Positions 45,877 through 55,560 of a DNA stretch of 64,000 bases are shown here, piece by piece. The stretch's first letter is position 1, and every line of letters begins with the position of its first letter. The DNA comes from Tetracladium setigerum (lineage: Eukaryota > Ascomycota > Leotiomycetes > Helotiales): assembly GCA_031472005.1 (NCBI GenBank), contig PZJY01000004.1, positions 434,001-498,000 on the forward strand. Reading direction: 5' to 3'. The notes beneath the pieces were generated by a model. That model had not been told where the DNA came from, made no database searches, and worked only from the letters and a program-made list of their open reading frames with translations. The position numbers and the translations under genes were made by a program.

Positions 45877-46224
45877 TCAAATCCTCTTCTTTCGAGTTGG
45901 GGCACTTAAGACGCCAGTACGATGGCTCCTGCATCTCCGAGTTGCCCAATTTATCGGGCCAGAGGCGAACTTAAATATTCCTAGAAAACCAAAGACGATG
46001 TGATAGAGGAGAGAGATGTAGTGACTGGCGATGAAGAGCCCAGCGATAAGTAGAATCGCAGCAAAAACTCTTAGTCCGCCTTGGAAAATCAGCGAAACCC
46101 CTCTAAGGAGCGAACCTTGGGAGATCAGAAGTAGCCCTCTATAAAAGAGTTCGATTCCTTCATTGATATGGTAAAATGGTTGCTCGGATACGGGACCGGG
46201 AATACCCTGAGCTGAGGGCGGCAT
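45877..46224 (-). CDS. Small membrane protein, unknown
   Basis: From ATG 46224 (MPPSAQGIPGPVSEQ) 115 aa. The middle holds an amphipathic segment (INEGIELFYRGLLLISQGSL) followed by one or two hydrophobic helices (GLRVFAAILLIAGLFIASHY; ISLLYHIVFGFLGIFKFA), then a short basic tail (TRKKRI). The basic tail after the helices suggests a cytosolic C-terminus. The frame also runs upstream without ATG, so a further 5' exon is possible. No family recognised. Confidence 0.5.
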   Translation of the reverse strand: MPPSAQGIPGPVSEQPFYHINEGIELFYRGLLLISQGSLLRGVSLIFQGGLRVFAAILLIAGLFIASHYISLLYHIVFGFLGIFKFASGPINWATRRCRSHRTGVLSAPTRKKRI

Positions 46225-46946
46225 TCTTGGTACTCTAAGTGTGGTCAACGTGGGTTCTGTGCTCCTTTAGTTCACGGAATCGAAGGCTAACGAGGGCAAA
46301 GTCGAGATACATATCATCGAATCCAAGTACCTAAACCGAGCGATGAAAATTATAGGCTAGCTTCGGATCTAGATTTTGGTGGAAAACAATGTTTCAAGCT
46401 AGGATTGAATTAGGCGGAATCAATGTTGAAAATAGTACATCTAAATTTAGGGCTTCCACGAATTTTCGTGGTTGGTGCCGTCTGTGGAGGCCAGCTCACG
46501 ATGCCCACGGCTGATGTATGTGTACCAGTATTGTATCCACATTATTGAAGGGGTGTGTAAAGATCCCGAGAATTTGTTTGGGGGGGTGAGAGAAGAGGTG
46601 TGTGAAAAGGGAAGTGAACCAAGGGAAGGGTAGGCATCCAGTCACGGGCCAGAAGGTTCGATGACACAAGCCCGACGATTTCCCACGATATCAGTTCAGG
46701 CGCGGTATGAGCCAAAACCCGAAAAGGGAGCTGACACCAATTAGAGAGACCTGAAAGAATTGGGACGCTCGAAGAGGAAGTCAACAAAGCATGAATGTAT
46801 CAATTCGAGGTTAGAATATATACGATCTCAGATCCAATGATCCTCTCAAGCCAAAGAACAAAACTGGAACCGCCTTACGCCTCGAAAACCTGCTCAAAGT
46901 ATTTGAAATGCTCCGCTCCAAGGAAACCCACCACTCCCATCTATTC

Positions 46947-47856
46947 TCACACCAACTGAGTTGAGGAGTCCTGTGCAGAAATCTGTACTTCCCCGGCGCC
47001 ACAATCCGCTTCCGAGCTTGACGAGGTTTTGTCTCTACCAAAACACAAAAATGCCAGCGCGAACCGAGTCGCAAATGTAGTCAACGAGGCAAGACCAATC
47101 TAGATATGTCAGCAAAACCCAGCAAAAGACTCAAGTACGTTACCCAAGTGACTTCAATAGCAAGTTTTGGTTTTACCCAAGCCACAATTAGCAATATACA
47201 AATCAAAACAGATATCAGACCCCAGCCAACAAAACTCCCAATTAAAAGAAACCGACTCTTCTCTTCTCTCATTTTTAAGCAAAGATAGCAGTATCCACAT
47301 GCAAGCCCTCCACATATAACAGACTGCATGATAAGTAGAATCTTCAGAGCCTTGAGAATATCAACATTCTGTATCGCACACCTGTCTTCAATTAGCCGCA
47401 AATCCACAGTACTCGCTTTAATTCAATCTTACCAAATGCAAAGACCACCTAGAAGACACCCAAGTACACCACTGAAAAAACAATAAACCTGCAGGACTCG
47501 TCTTGACACAAGACCCTCAAGAAGTTGGTAAAACAATTCTATCTAATAATATTTAGCACAGACGGTAAAGATACACTTGTGAGATATACCTCATAAAAAG
47601 CTGGTAGGCCGACATTGAAGAGGAGTAGAATATCTTCCACGGATCCCATCCGAATATTTTGCTTGACGAAGTTCAAACAAACAATAACTGATAGAACAAT
47701 AGAAGATACAAGTGAAAGACAACAAATAGCTAACAGCCATAGTCTTCGGTGGTGCACACGAAAGTAACTCCCAGATCTGATCAAGGCAGTGACAACCACT
47801 ACAATAGAAAGGAAGACTGCCACTGCAGGAGGAGTCAAGTCTGGTTCGGACGCCAT
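46947..47856 (-). CDS. Polytopic membrane protein, four exons
   Basis: Exons on minus: 47856-47590, 47542-47433, 47381-47144, 47099-46947; all junctions keep phase, 255 aa. Introns (47, 51 and 44 bp) begin GTATAT, GTAAGA and GTAACG. After MASEPDLTPPA come about six hydrophobic helices: AVAVFLSIVVVVTALIRSG; LWLLAICCLSLVSSIVLSVI; VYCFFSGVLGCLLGGLCIW; ILLIMQSVICGGLACGY; FLLIGSFVGWGLISVLICIL; LTTFATRFALAFLCFG. The tail is acidic and Ser-rich (SSSSEAD). Splicing exon 2 to 3 creates GGLCIWCAIQNVD without a break. It resembles small fungal multi-span proteins, but I cannot name the family; no catalytic motifs are seen. Confidence 0.65.
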
Positions 47857-48398
47857 AGCGAGGGGACATCTGGAGTCCCGAACAGCAACAAGCAAGACGA
47901 CTGGAATGACGAGGGAGTAGAAATAAAAGCAGGATGATTGGTGAGCGGACAGTTGCTGTTGGTGCAAGAAGGGGACATGCAAGGCAAAAGACGGTAAAGC
48001 AAGGTGGTATGCGTGGATGTGATTGAATGAGACGAGGCACTCGGTGAGCAGAGCAGGGCACACAATGCACAGATGAAATGAGGAGGGCAACTTGCAGGTT
48101 TGCCTCGTTCCAGCGTCTTCTTATGTATGAGCTGTACCCCCCAAAAACAAAACCCGGTCCACATGACTATCAACGGAGCGGGACGCGATTTAGTTCACTT
48201 CCAGCACAAAGTGTGTAGGGTGCACATCTGTAGAAACCAGGGACTTCAATTGTAGATTCATGTCCTCTCAATTGCTCGAGGCCTTTTGTTCAATAAAAAG
48301 CAAAACCAATAACTCAGTTCCCTTGAAGTTAACGAATATGCAGCCAAGAACTTGGAAAGGTGCCTGATCATTGGGGTCGGCGGCTAACGGGACCCCTG

Positions 48399-48425
48399 CT
48401 GCTCAATTTTTGAAAAATTGAGCAG
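48399..48425. repeat. Perfect 13-bp inverted repeat around a single G
   Basis: CTGCTCAATTTTT (48399-48411), G, then the exact reverse complement AAAAATTGAGCAG (48413-48425). It is followed by two AAAATCTGTC words. It lies about 95 bp upstream of the start of the plus-strand gene at 48521 and could be a regulatory palindrome or a small transposon end. Confidence 0.8.
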
Positions 48426-48520
48426 AGCAAAAATCTGTCAAAATCTGTCAAAAATCACGTGGTTATTCCAACTTTCTATGGATTTTCTGCTCGTCGTCTG
48501 CTCTAGCGACACATATCAAG

Positions 48521-50992
48521 ATGAAGGAAGACTGTTTTGAATCACTATGTTCTAGAAATTTGCTTTATTGCTCCCAAAAGCAGCAAAAGGACAGTCGGAA
48601 GAAAACGTCCAAACTTGACATTCCTCTCACGACACCTACCTATGTTCACCTGTTTGTGGAGTCAATTCCTCACAGTGCTGCAGTTCAGATATGTATCAGC
48701 CCATTTTCAATAGAAGGCTATCGCAATCAAACCTTCTTCTCTTCCAAGTATCGTTATTGCCCTTGCTGCACTAAGGCTCCGCAAGAGATCGGTGAAGAGG
48801 TGAGGAAGGCGGTGCAACATGTATATGACAACCTTCTCCAAGTTGGTCGGTGGGACTTCTCACATAGCACCAGGTAAGCCCTCACGCAGTCCGACGAGAG
48901 TTATCTACTGAAGAATGCTGCAGCTTTGTTGTCGACAGTTTCGATTCCAGTTCCAACTCCACCTCGAGAATATCCAAAGCATCTTGTCAGCGGAAGACAT
49001 CATCGGCCCTTCGCAAGTATTTCAACTCTGATCGCACATCATCAACTCTTGGAGGCCAGCTACGAGAGCCGCCAACAGATTCTCGGCTTCCTCAGCTTCC
49101 TCAGAGAGTAGATACGGACAACGACCAGGTACCAAGGCCTGCGCAGGTTCCTCGGAGAGTAGATACGGACAACGACCAGGTACCAAGGTCTGCGCAGGTT
49201 CCCGAAGATCTACGAACGCTGAATACCGAAGTAAATCCACAGGAGGCTTTCAATGATCTCGTCACTTCTGCTCTTGCAAAGCTCCGCAGAGGACTGGGAA
49301 ACCTTCATCAAGAGACTTCTCCAATACCAGATTTTTTGAACGGGGCGTCTCATAGTGACAAGGCCAAGTTTTATGAGGAACACCTTTGGGAAAAGGCTCG
49401 GAACACGAGAGGGGATGTTCTCGAAGGATCCAAATGGCTTTTCTCTTTCTCAGCCTCTTGCTTTGGGTTGGTCCAAGTTCCTTTCGAGAATGAAAATGGA
49501 AACGAGGATGTATGTGAATTAATGAGCCAAAACTCTTGTTATGCCGAGACTAATAAAGGTTTAGAAGAACGAAGTTCGAACAAAGGAATATTACTGGCGA
49601 ATTGCTGCAGAAATGGTTAACTCTATCGTTAATGGACTATATGAACATTGGAATTGGAGGGCTTTGTTGATATACTCGGCTTTAAAAGGTACGTTGACCA
49701 TCAGCAAGCATCATGGAAAGGCCCTCATTTTGGATAGGCACCGGCTTCAATTTTGCTTCATGCTCTCGTTTGGGTGTGAGCAAACGCGAAGAGGTCGTCT
49801 CTATCATTGTAGAGCAGTTGCGCGATAGCATTCCTTCTTGCGACGACGCAATGCCCGTTTTCAACCCCGCTCTTCTGATAAGTTCTACATTAAGCATGGG
49901 GTGAGTTGTTGTTGTCTTTATTCCCATCACAACAGGATATACTGACCTTGTGTATAGCTACAGCGAAGTTTGCAGCCGCTTGAGGCTCAACATGCTGCAG
50001 AGTGTGGAGTGGGATGGGCCGAACGCTTCCTGGGATGCAAAACTTCTTGAGAGTGACCATCGTGCCTTGATTAGAGACAACCAACTTGGTCAGAAAAATT
50101 TCAAGGCCGATGACGCTTCAAATAAGCCAGGGACCCTTTCGACGAATGAGGGAGAGGAAGAAGGTAAATTGAGTGCTGTTTGCCATTGACTTTTACTAAA
50201 ATCATTCCTTGTAGGACAAAGCAGAATATCTAGGTCTCGACTTGACGATATGAGACCCTCGAAGAAGCGGAAAGCGGACGATGAATCAGAGACAGATACA
50301 CGATCTTCCGATCACAACGCGCAAAACACATACCGGACACCAACCGAACACACATCTACTTCTTGCGCCTCGCAGCTTGTGCAAGACGGTGCATCGTTAT
50401 CTGATGAAAGGGCAAATCCTTTAAACTCACCCAGCCGGCATGGGAGATTAGCAAACGATCAGGATCAAACATTCGACACCAACAATTGCTTGAGTATGAA
50501 CCAGGGTTTTGCGTCGGCGACAGAAACACAGCACAATATCCCTGAAGACTCACGATTGATATTAAACGGGGCTCCAATATGCTTTCGAATCAAGTTGGGC
50601 AGGTAGGGATATTTACTCTTGAACAGGATCTTTGGGATGCGGGTTCAATAGGGGAGTTTGATTTCACGAACCTGACAGACGCCAATTTTGATCTCGCTGG
50701 ACTTCAAGGTTACCCGCTCAACAGTACACAACCTTTGGTTTCGGTTCCGGTCTCAAGACTGCCGGCAGGAACACTCGAACAGGATCGAAGTACATGGAAT
50801 ATGAATCCCTTACCGAACCCGGGGCCGCCAACTAGCATCTTTGCCCAAGAACGAGACTGGATCTCAGTACCAATGGGGCGAGATGTTCCAGCGGTGCAAC
50901 CTCCTTTGCCACCAGCTACAAGCATCTGGGCTCAGGAGCAAGACTGGGGCGCGCAATATTTGACCAGCGATTCAATCAATCCTCTGCATTAA
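48521..50992 (+). CDS. Hypothetical protein, at least six exons, possibly frameshifted
   Basis: Exons 48521-48873, 48924-49509, 49565-49688, 49738-49900, 49958-50163 and from 50215 on join in phase with good donors (GTAAGC, GTATGT, GTACGT, GTGAGT, GTAAAT). The chain gives a long readable protein: MKEDCFESLCSRN start; a duplicated 17-residue unit (QVPRRVDTDNDQVPR); KEYYWRIAAEMVNSIVNGLY; SKREEVVSIIVEQLRDSIP; and the nuclear-signal-like PSKKRKADDE.

The last part is in another frame (50546-50992) and contains four related motifs: FTLEQDLW, GTLEQDRSTW, FAQERDW and WAQEQDW. No splice site resolves the shift between 50546 and 50606, so a 1-nt frameshift is possible. Family unknown; a nuclear location is inferred from the basic motif. 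Confidence 0.65.
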
Positions 50993-51053
50993 TGCTGGAG
51001 CTTTAACGATACGGAACCACAGCCAAACCATCTCCTGTCACTACCACACGCGA

Positions 51054-51744
51054 TCACACCAGCACCAAAGTCACAAACATTCCTCCGCCACCAGAGGAAT
51101 GCAAATATGCCAAAGAACCGCGCCACGCAACCGCATCTCCCGGTTTCAGTCTCAGTCCTGTGCGTTTCCAGCTGGAGACATCTGGTCTCTCGTGCGACCC
51201 CTCAAGCAATATAAACCAGCCGTTGTCAGGATTGAGGTCTGTGAGAGCGATCGTGACAATGATGCAGGAATTGTCGCGAAGGGTCTTCGGCTTCTTTGGA
51301 TCTGCGACGGAGTTGTGGAAGACGCCAATTTCGGTAGATTGTATAGTGAGCGAGTGACTGTCAGATCCAAGTTCTGTCAGAAGTTTCATGTTGTTTTCGT
51401 GCTTCTATTATTTAGTAACTTATATCTGAGAACGCAAAGAGAAGACTTACTTTGATAAACGCTTGTCTTATATCTTCACCAATTTGTGGCACCACATACT
51501 GAGTGATCTTCTCCAACTTTTCCTTCACCTGCAAGCCTCCATCTATTGCGCTTGCGCCTTTCCTAGCAAGATCCGAAGACACAGCACCCTCAATGACAAC
51601 GTAGCCTGCATGCGCTGCCATGTTGCTGAACGTCGTTTGGCAGAGAGATGCTTGCGTAGCGGGGGATAGGGCTTTGGGCAGAGGACAAATCAAGCCGGAT
51701 CCTACCCGACGTTGATTGTTCAGTGAATCAGACTTTGTTGAATA
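51054..51744 (-). CDS. Possible dioxygenase-like (double-stranded beta-helix) protein
   Basis: Two exons on minus: 51744-51451 (upstream limit uncertain; the first clear ATG is 51621, MAAHAGYVVIEGAV) and 51404-51054. The 46-bp intron starts GTAAGT and has a TACTAA branch. The N-terminal AGYVVIEGAVSSDLARK resembles the opening of phytanoyl-CoA dioxygenase-like proteins. The C-terminal part GWFILLEGSHE ... LRLKPGDAVAWRGSLAYLHS resembles the G-x-GSH and PGD ... H strands of a double-stranded beta-helix fold. A canonical HxD metal motif is not obvious, so activity is doubtful. Exons further upstream (51745-51981) may belong to it but could not be joined. Confidence 0.45.
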
Positions 51745-52346
51745 CTGAAAATTTTATACGACGAACTTGCCCTCCTGAATGTAGCAGCTCGCGGGCGGAT
51801 TGAATATTGGGTAGAAGATATGGACTTCCCCAAATACTTCGCTGGCAAAATTGCAGTTTCGAGCTGCGGCCTTGGATCGCGGCCTTACCAACCCCACTAT
51901 CGTCTCTCCACTTAAATTTGAGGTTTGGACACTGTGGTTGGCTGGAAATGTAGTCACAACCTCGCTCCAACAACTCTCCAAGAACGAATCCAGTCTAATT
52001 CAATAGGCCTGCTCGATGTGCCACACTGTCTTATGGGTGGCACATCTTCGGATGCAAGTAATGCATGTAAGTTGAAGGCTTACCGTCCTTGTACATACAT
52101 TTACCAATCCAGATATCGGCGCGTCATGGCGCCTATTTTTCAAGCTCTATGGAACGGCCTTGACCTGTCCACAGGCCCAATCTTGGAATGTGGCGACAAC
52201 AACGCTTCTTCCTCTACGATGTATAAATCTTCTCCATGATTCCTTCCTCGATCTCCAGCCACCTCCCAACCCTCGAGAATTAATCCATATCCAGCTAGGA
52301 GCTTGAAATAACTTCACCTTCCTATTAGCTCGATTAGGTATTAATA

Positions 52347-52778
52347 ATGGATCTTTTGTTTTATTGCACTATTCATGCAGTGTTATACACTTCGGATGGT
52401 AATCCTTCCCACCAATTCTTCTTCTCGACTTTGTGTACAGCGCCTTATGGAGTAACTCTCGACTTCATCCCAGTAAAGTTTTGCAATATATCTCTTCGGG
52501 AATTGGTGGAGCTGCTCATCGGAGATGGTGGGTTGGTCCCCGGACAGGTGAAAGTGTGCCCTTGGGATGGTCTTGTAGTGTAAGTTAGACTAGAATTTCA
52601 GTATTGTTTCGTGCTAGTTAATAAAATTAGAACAGTAGAGATGGTCGAGAATGGCAAGAACCTTGAAATACAACATCAAAATATCAGGATGTCTTGGATC
52701 CAAGGCCCCGCTGACAAATGTTCGGCAACAACATCTCAGCTACAAAGTTTCACGATCACAGAAGTCACAGAAGTCTAA
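52347..52778 (+). CDS. Hypothetical protein, two exons
   Basis: Exon 1 52347-52579, exon 2 52631-52778, 51-bp intron with donor GTAAGT and acceptor ATTAG; in phase, 126 aa. Exon 1 reads MDLLFYCTIHAVLYTSDGNP then a beta-rich stretch (VTLDFIPVKFCNISLRELVE). Exon 2 ends SFTITEVTEV. No signal peptide is clear and no domain is recognised. The clean splice and balanced composition support a real gene. Confidence 0.55.
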
Positions 52779-53045
52779 TGGGAGTAATACTATGTCGAGG
52801 AGTAACTTTTAACTGAGCAGTAAAGACAAATTGCGCTTTATGTCATTGACTATGTTTACCAGTTGCCCAATCCAACATCCAGCCGCATATACCCACACTC
52901 CGAGTTTTGAATAGAAAATAGCTAACTATGACAAGCTGTCCCAGAGACAAGTCGTTCGAGAGTCCTAAGCACCCTGTTTGGGCGGTATTAACTTTTAATC
53001 TTTTCGAAGAAAATGAAAGAGGGAGAGATGGTAGGAGCAAACATA

Positions 53046-53607
53046 CTACAAACTTTTCCTTCCTGATGCTGCCATCTCGGTAACGTTCATGCTCTCTAGA
53101 TCTCTGATTTCCTCCAGCTCGGTCGAATCAAAATCCAATCCCTTGCAGATGTCGAGAATGTTCTTGAAAATATTTTTATTCTTTTTTGCAGCCTCTTCAA
53201 GTATCGGTTTACAAAAGCTACAGCCATCCCTTCGTACGTGTAAGAGTTCGACGCCTTTTTCACGTTGAAAGTGCTCCGGAATAGGGTCAAAAAGCTGCAA
53301 AAAGCTCATATAGGCACGAAGGGACTTGAGCAAGTCCTCTGCGATTGTTCCTGATCTTATTTAGCTTATGGGGTTTCGAATTCTGCATCGACTACTTACT
53401 AAAATTTTCGCGATTCTTCTTTCGTGATATTTCCTTGAAGCGAATTTGACCCGCTGCGACTTCATCCTCAAGCTCCCGGATTCTCTGGCGCTTTTCTTCG
53501 AGGTGAAGTTGTCTATCTGCTGCTTCACCCTCAAGCTCCCGGATTCTCCGGCGCATTTCATAAGTGGTGTCCATATGGACGTTGATTTGAGAAGTGTTTT
53601 GCTGCAT
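53046..53607 (-). CDS. Coiled-coil protein, two exons
   Basis: Exon 1 53607-53400 and exon 2 53350-53046, with a 49-bp intron (donor GTAAGT, acceptor ATCAG) in phase, 170 aa. Exon 1 is a long charged helix with a near-repeat: RRRIRELEGEAADRQLHLEE then RQRIRELEDEVAAGQIRF, a 22-residue duplication. Exon 2 has a helical domain (DLLKSLRAYMSFLQLFDPIP) with CSFC and an acidic C-terminal part (STELEEIRDLESMN). Probably a dimeric cytosolic or nuclear protein; function unknown. Confidence 0.6.
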
Positions 53608-53718
53608 CGACTTCTACATGTCATGAACTAAACATCAATAAAGGAGAAAATACTGCTCATGGTATAAAATAGCGGTGTAAAGACGCAATCTGCATGAGCA
53701 TGCCAACCTCTCAACATA

Positions 53719-53764
53719 GTCGCATCACGCTTGATTGCGGTGGCGAGTTGTGCGGCGCGTGTGA
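53719..53764 (+). repeat. Duplicated remnant of the zinc-ribbon end of the next gene
   Basis: About 46 bp (coding RITLDCGGELCGACD) match 54528-54573 (RIKLDCGGKLCGLCD) at roughly nine positions in ten. The surrounding sequence has no further match that I can see, so this looks like the surviving 3' end of a tandem copy of the CBM48-like gene. Confidence 0.65.
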
Positions 53765-54031
53765 TACTGCAGTAGAACCGTGCCGTGCCTTGCATTTTTA
53801 TTTTGGACGTGAATGGAAAACAAACGCAAGGTAAGGCATAATTCTTGTCCTACCATGCATATCCAACCGCAGATTTGCGAACCACCTGTTCTCTTTTTAC
53901 TCAAAACTGCCGCTATCAACTTACATATAAAACTCGAACATCTTTTCTTTGTTGACTGCGCCTAGTTGCTGAACTTTAACCCCCGAAGTCAATTTCAATT
54001 TATTCAGACCAATACATTGCTATCTAAGAAG

Positions 54032-54601
54032 ATGTTCAAGGCTCGATTCACACTACAAACAACCGCTCGGACAGTCGAAATGGTTGGGACATGGGACACG
54101 TATGCTCTGAAAACCCCTCTCGTCAGGAGTGAGTATTCTGGAGGATGCATCAGATGGGAGTGCATACTAAATGTTAATCCAATACACGCTACTGGTATCT
54201 GGTGTGTTACAAAGATCTTAATCTACCCAACTTCTCTAACAGCACCTCAGTTCATTGTCGACGATTACAAATATCAGCATAATGCTTGTGCACCCTACAC
54301 AGAAATCGAACCTGGCATCAGTCTAAATATTCTCGACACCCCGCCATCTATCCCACCTCCATCCAACCCACCACTATCCATCCTCTGTCCGATTCCGTGC
54401 AAACCCCAGATATCACAACTGCTCCAGCCCCTACCAAAATTGAGTTCGACTTCTAGTTCAATCTCTGCCGACTGTTGGAAGGGCTCCCAGTGTAGTTGTG
54501 CGTGGTATGGCATTATGAAGAATGGAGGTCGCATCAAGCTTGATTGCGGTGGCAAGTTGTGCGGCTTGTGCGATTCTTCCACGAGTGAGGAGGAGGCATA
54601 A
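54032..54601 (+). CDS. CBM48-like domain protein with C-terminal zinc-ribbon-like tail
   Basis: Taking ATG 54032 gives 189 aa. Residues 1-95 resemble a glycogen-binding (CBM48/AMPK-beta type) fold: FKARFTLQTTARTVEMVGTW, then WECILNVNP, then PQFIVDDYKYQHNACAPYTE and GISLNILD, matching the VEVxGxWdnW, YKFIVDG-x-Dp and NN motifs. A Pro/Ser linker (about residues 100-145) leads to a Cys-rich end, CWKGSQCSCAW and LDCGGKLCGLCD. Related fungal proteins are poorly characterised; carbohydrate binding is an inference from the fold. An intron is not needed. Single-copy now, but a remnant at 53719 shows a past duplication. Confidence 0.55.
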   Translation: MFKARFTLQTTARTVEMVGTWDTYALKTPLVRSEYSGGCIRWECILNVNPIHATGIWCVTKILIYPTSLTAPQFIVDDYKYQHNACAPYTEIEPGISLNILDTPPSIPPPSNPPLSILCPIPCKPQISQLLQPLPKLSSTSSSISADCWKGSQCSCAWYGIMKNGGRIKLDCGGKLCGLCDSSTSEEEA

Positions 54602-54819
54602 AGTTGGGCACGCTACGGAGTTGGCTGTGACCGCAGTTGCCGCTGCCTGGTTATGAAGTGGTGTGAAGATCAGACGAAGATGTATTTTAATAGTCGATGA
54701 TACCAAGTGTTCAAAGCTCTAGTCCTCGAATTCCTGGCCAGAGTCCTCTGGCTCGTATCCTCCATCCACCCATCCCTCGGCTTGCGAAGAAGCCAACAGG
54801 TTACATGAGATGCGACTCA

Positions 54820-54915
54820 AACTACTCAGGAAAGCCACTTTGCGGTTGGAGGCGTCAGAGAATTCTTTCGCGCAACCAACTCAAACACCGTCCGCTAAAT
54901 ATCCGCGTCACTCGA
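54820..54915 (-). pseudogene. Short duplicated exon fragment
   Basis: On minus, TTTAG is followed by RTVFELVARKNSLTPPTAKW, then the match ends. It is a truncated second copy of the exon at 55240-55520 (QTVFELVARTNSATPPTAFE). Confidence 0.55.
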
Positions 54916-55239
54916 AGTATGTAAGTCATATGTGTGGTCTATACTTAAAAAGAGTGTATCCTTGGCATTAGGTTACTTCTTCTCATCTATACCGACGGTG
55001 ATCCATCCTCTCCTGATATTGGCGGTAACAAAGGCTTTTCATCTCCTGAATGTTGAGAGGACGTGTCCCTCTGTGCGAATCCTCTGCCTCTATCTTCAAT
55101 CCCCACATCCATACTTTTCATACCTTGGGCCTGGTTGCTTGGGGGTACTTGTGGTGGAAGAATTCATTCACTTTCGGGTCATCTGTTCTAAGAAGCGAGA
55201 CCTTCACTCTGAGGCTTAGTCAGCTTATCGCCAAGGACC

Positions 55240-55520
55240 ACTTGGTCACTCCCAGTTTGCACGGCATGGCTCATTATTCAACCACAACTTCTGCGAGAAA
55301 ATCGAGTCATTTCTGAAGCCCCCGACATTGTCGAAGACTCACCCTTTGAGCTCCTCGCGGATTCGCTGGTCAACTTCGTCGTGTGTCTGCTCGATTCCTC
55401 TCTGAGATGCTGAGCTGGATCGTAGTGGCGTGTCGAAGAAATTTTTCTCGAAGGCAGTTGGCGGGGTGGCAGAATTTGTTCGCGCAACTAACTCAAACAC
55501 TGTCTGCTAAACATCCACGT
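55240..55520 (-). pseudogene. Gene fragment, possibly N-terminal part of a FunK1-type fungal kinase
   Basis: On minus, after an acceptor-like TTTAG, the frame reads QTVFELVARTNSATPPTAFE, then TPLRSSSASQRGIEQTHDEV, DQRIREELKG, TGA (or a GTGAGT donor), then VFDNVGGFRNDSIFSQKLWL. The SSASQ-R-IEQTHDEVD...REEL...V-x-x-VGGF pattern resembles the region before the kinase domain in fungal FunK1 proteins. This is from memory of the family and needs a search. No kinase domain lies nearby. The TGA would be a CGA-to-TGA change if the frame is continuous. Confidence 0.4.
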
Positions 55521-55560
55521 CATTTGAAGTCGGTGCATCAGGTTCGTTCTTGACAACCTG

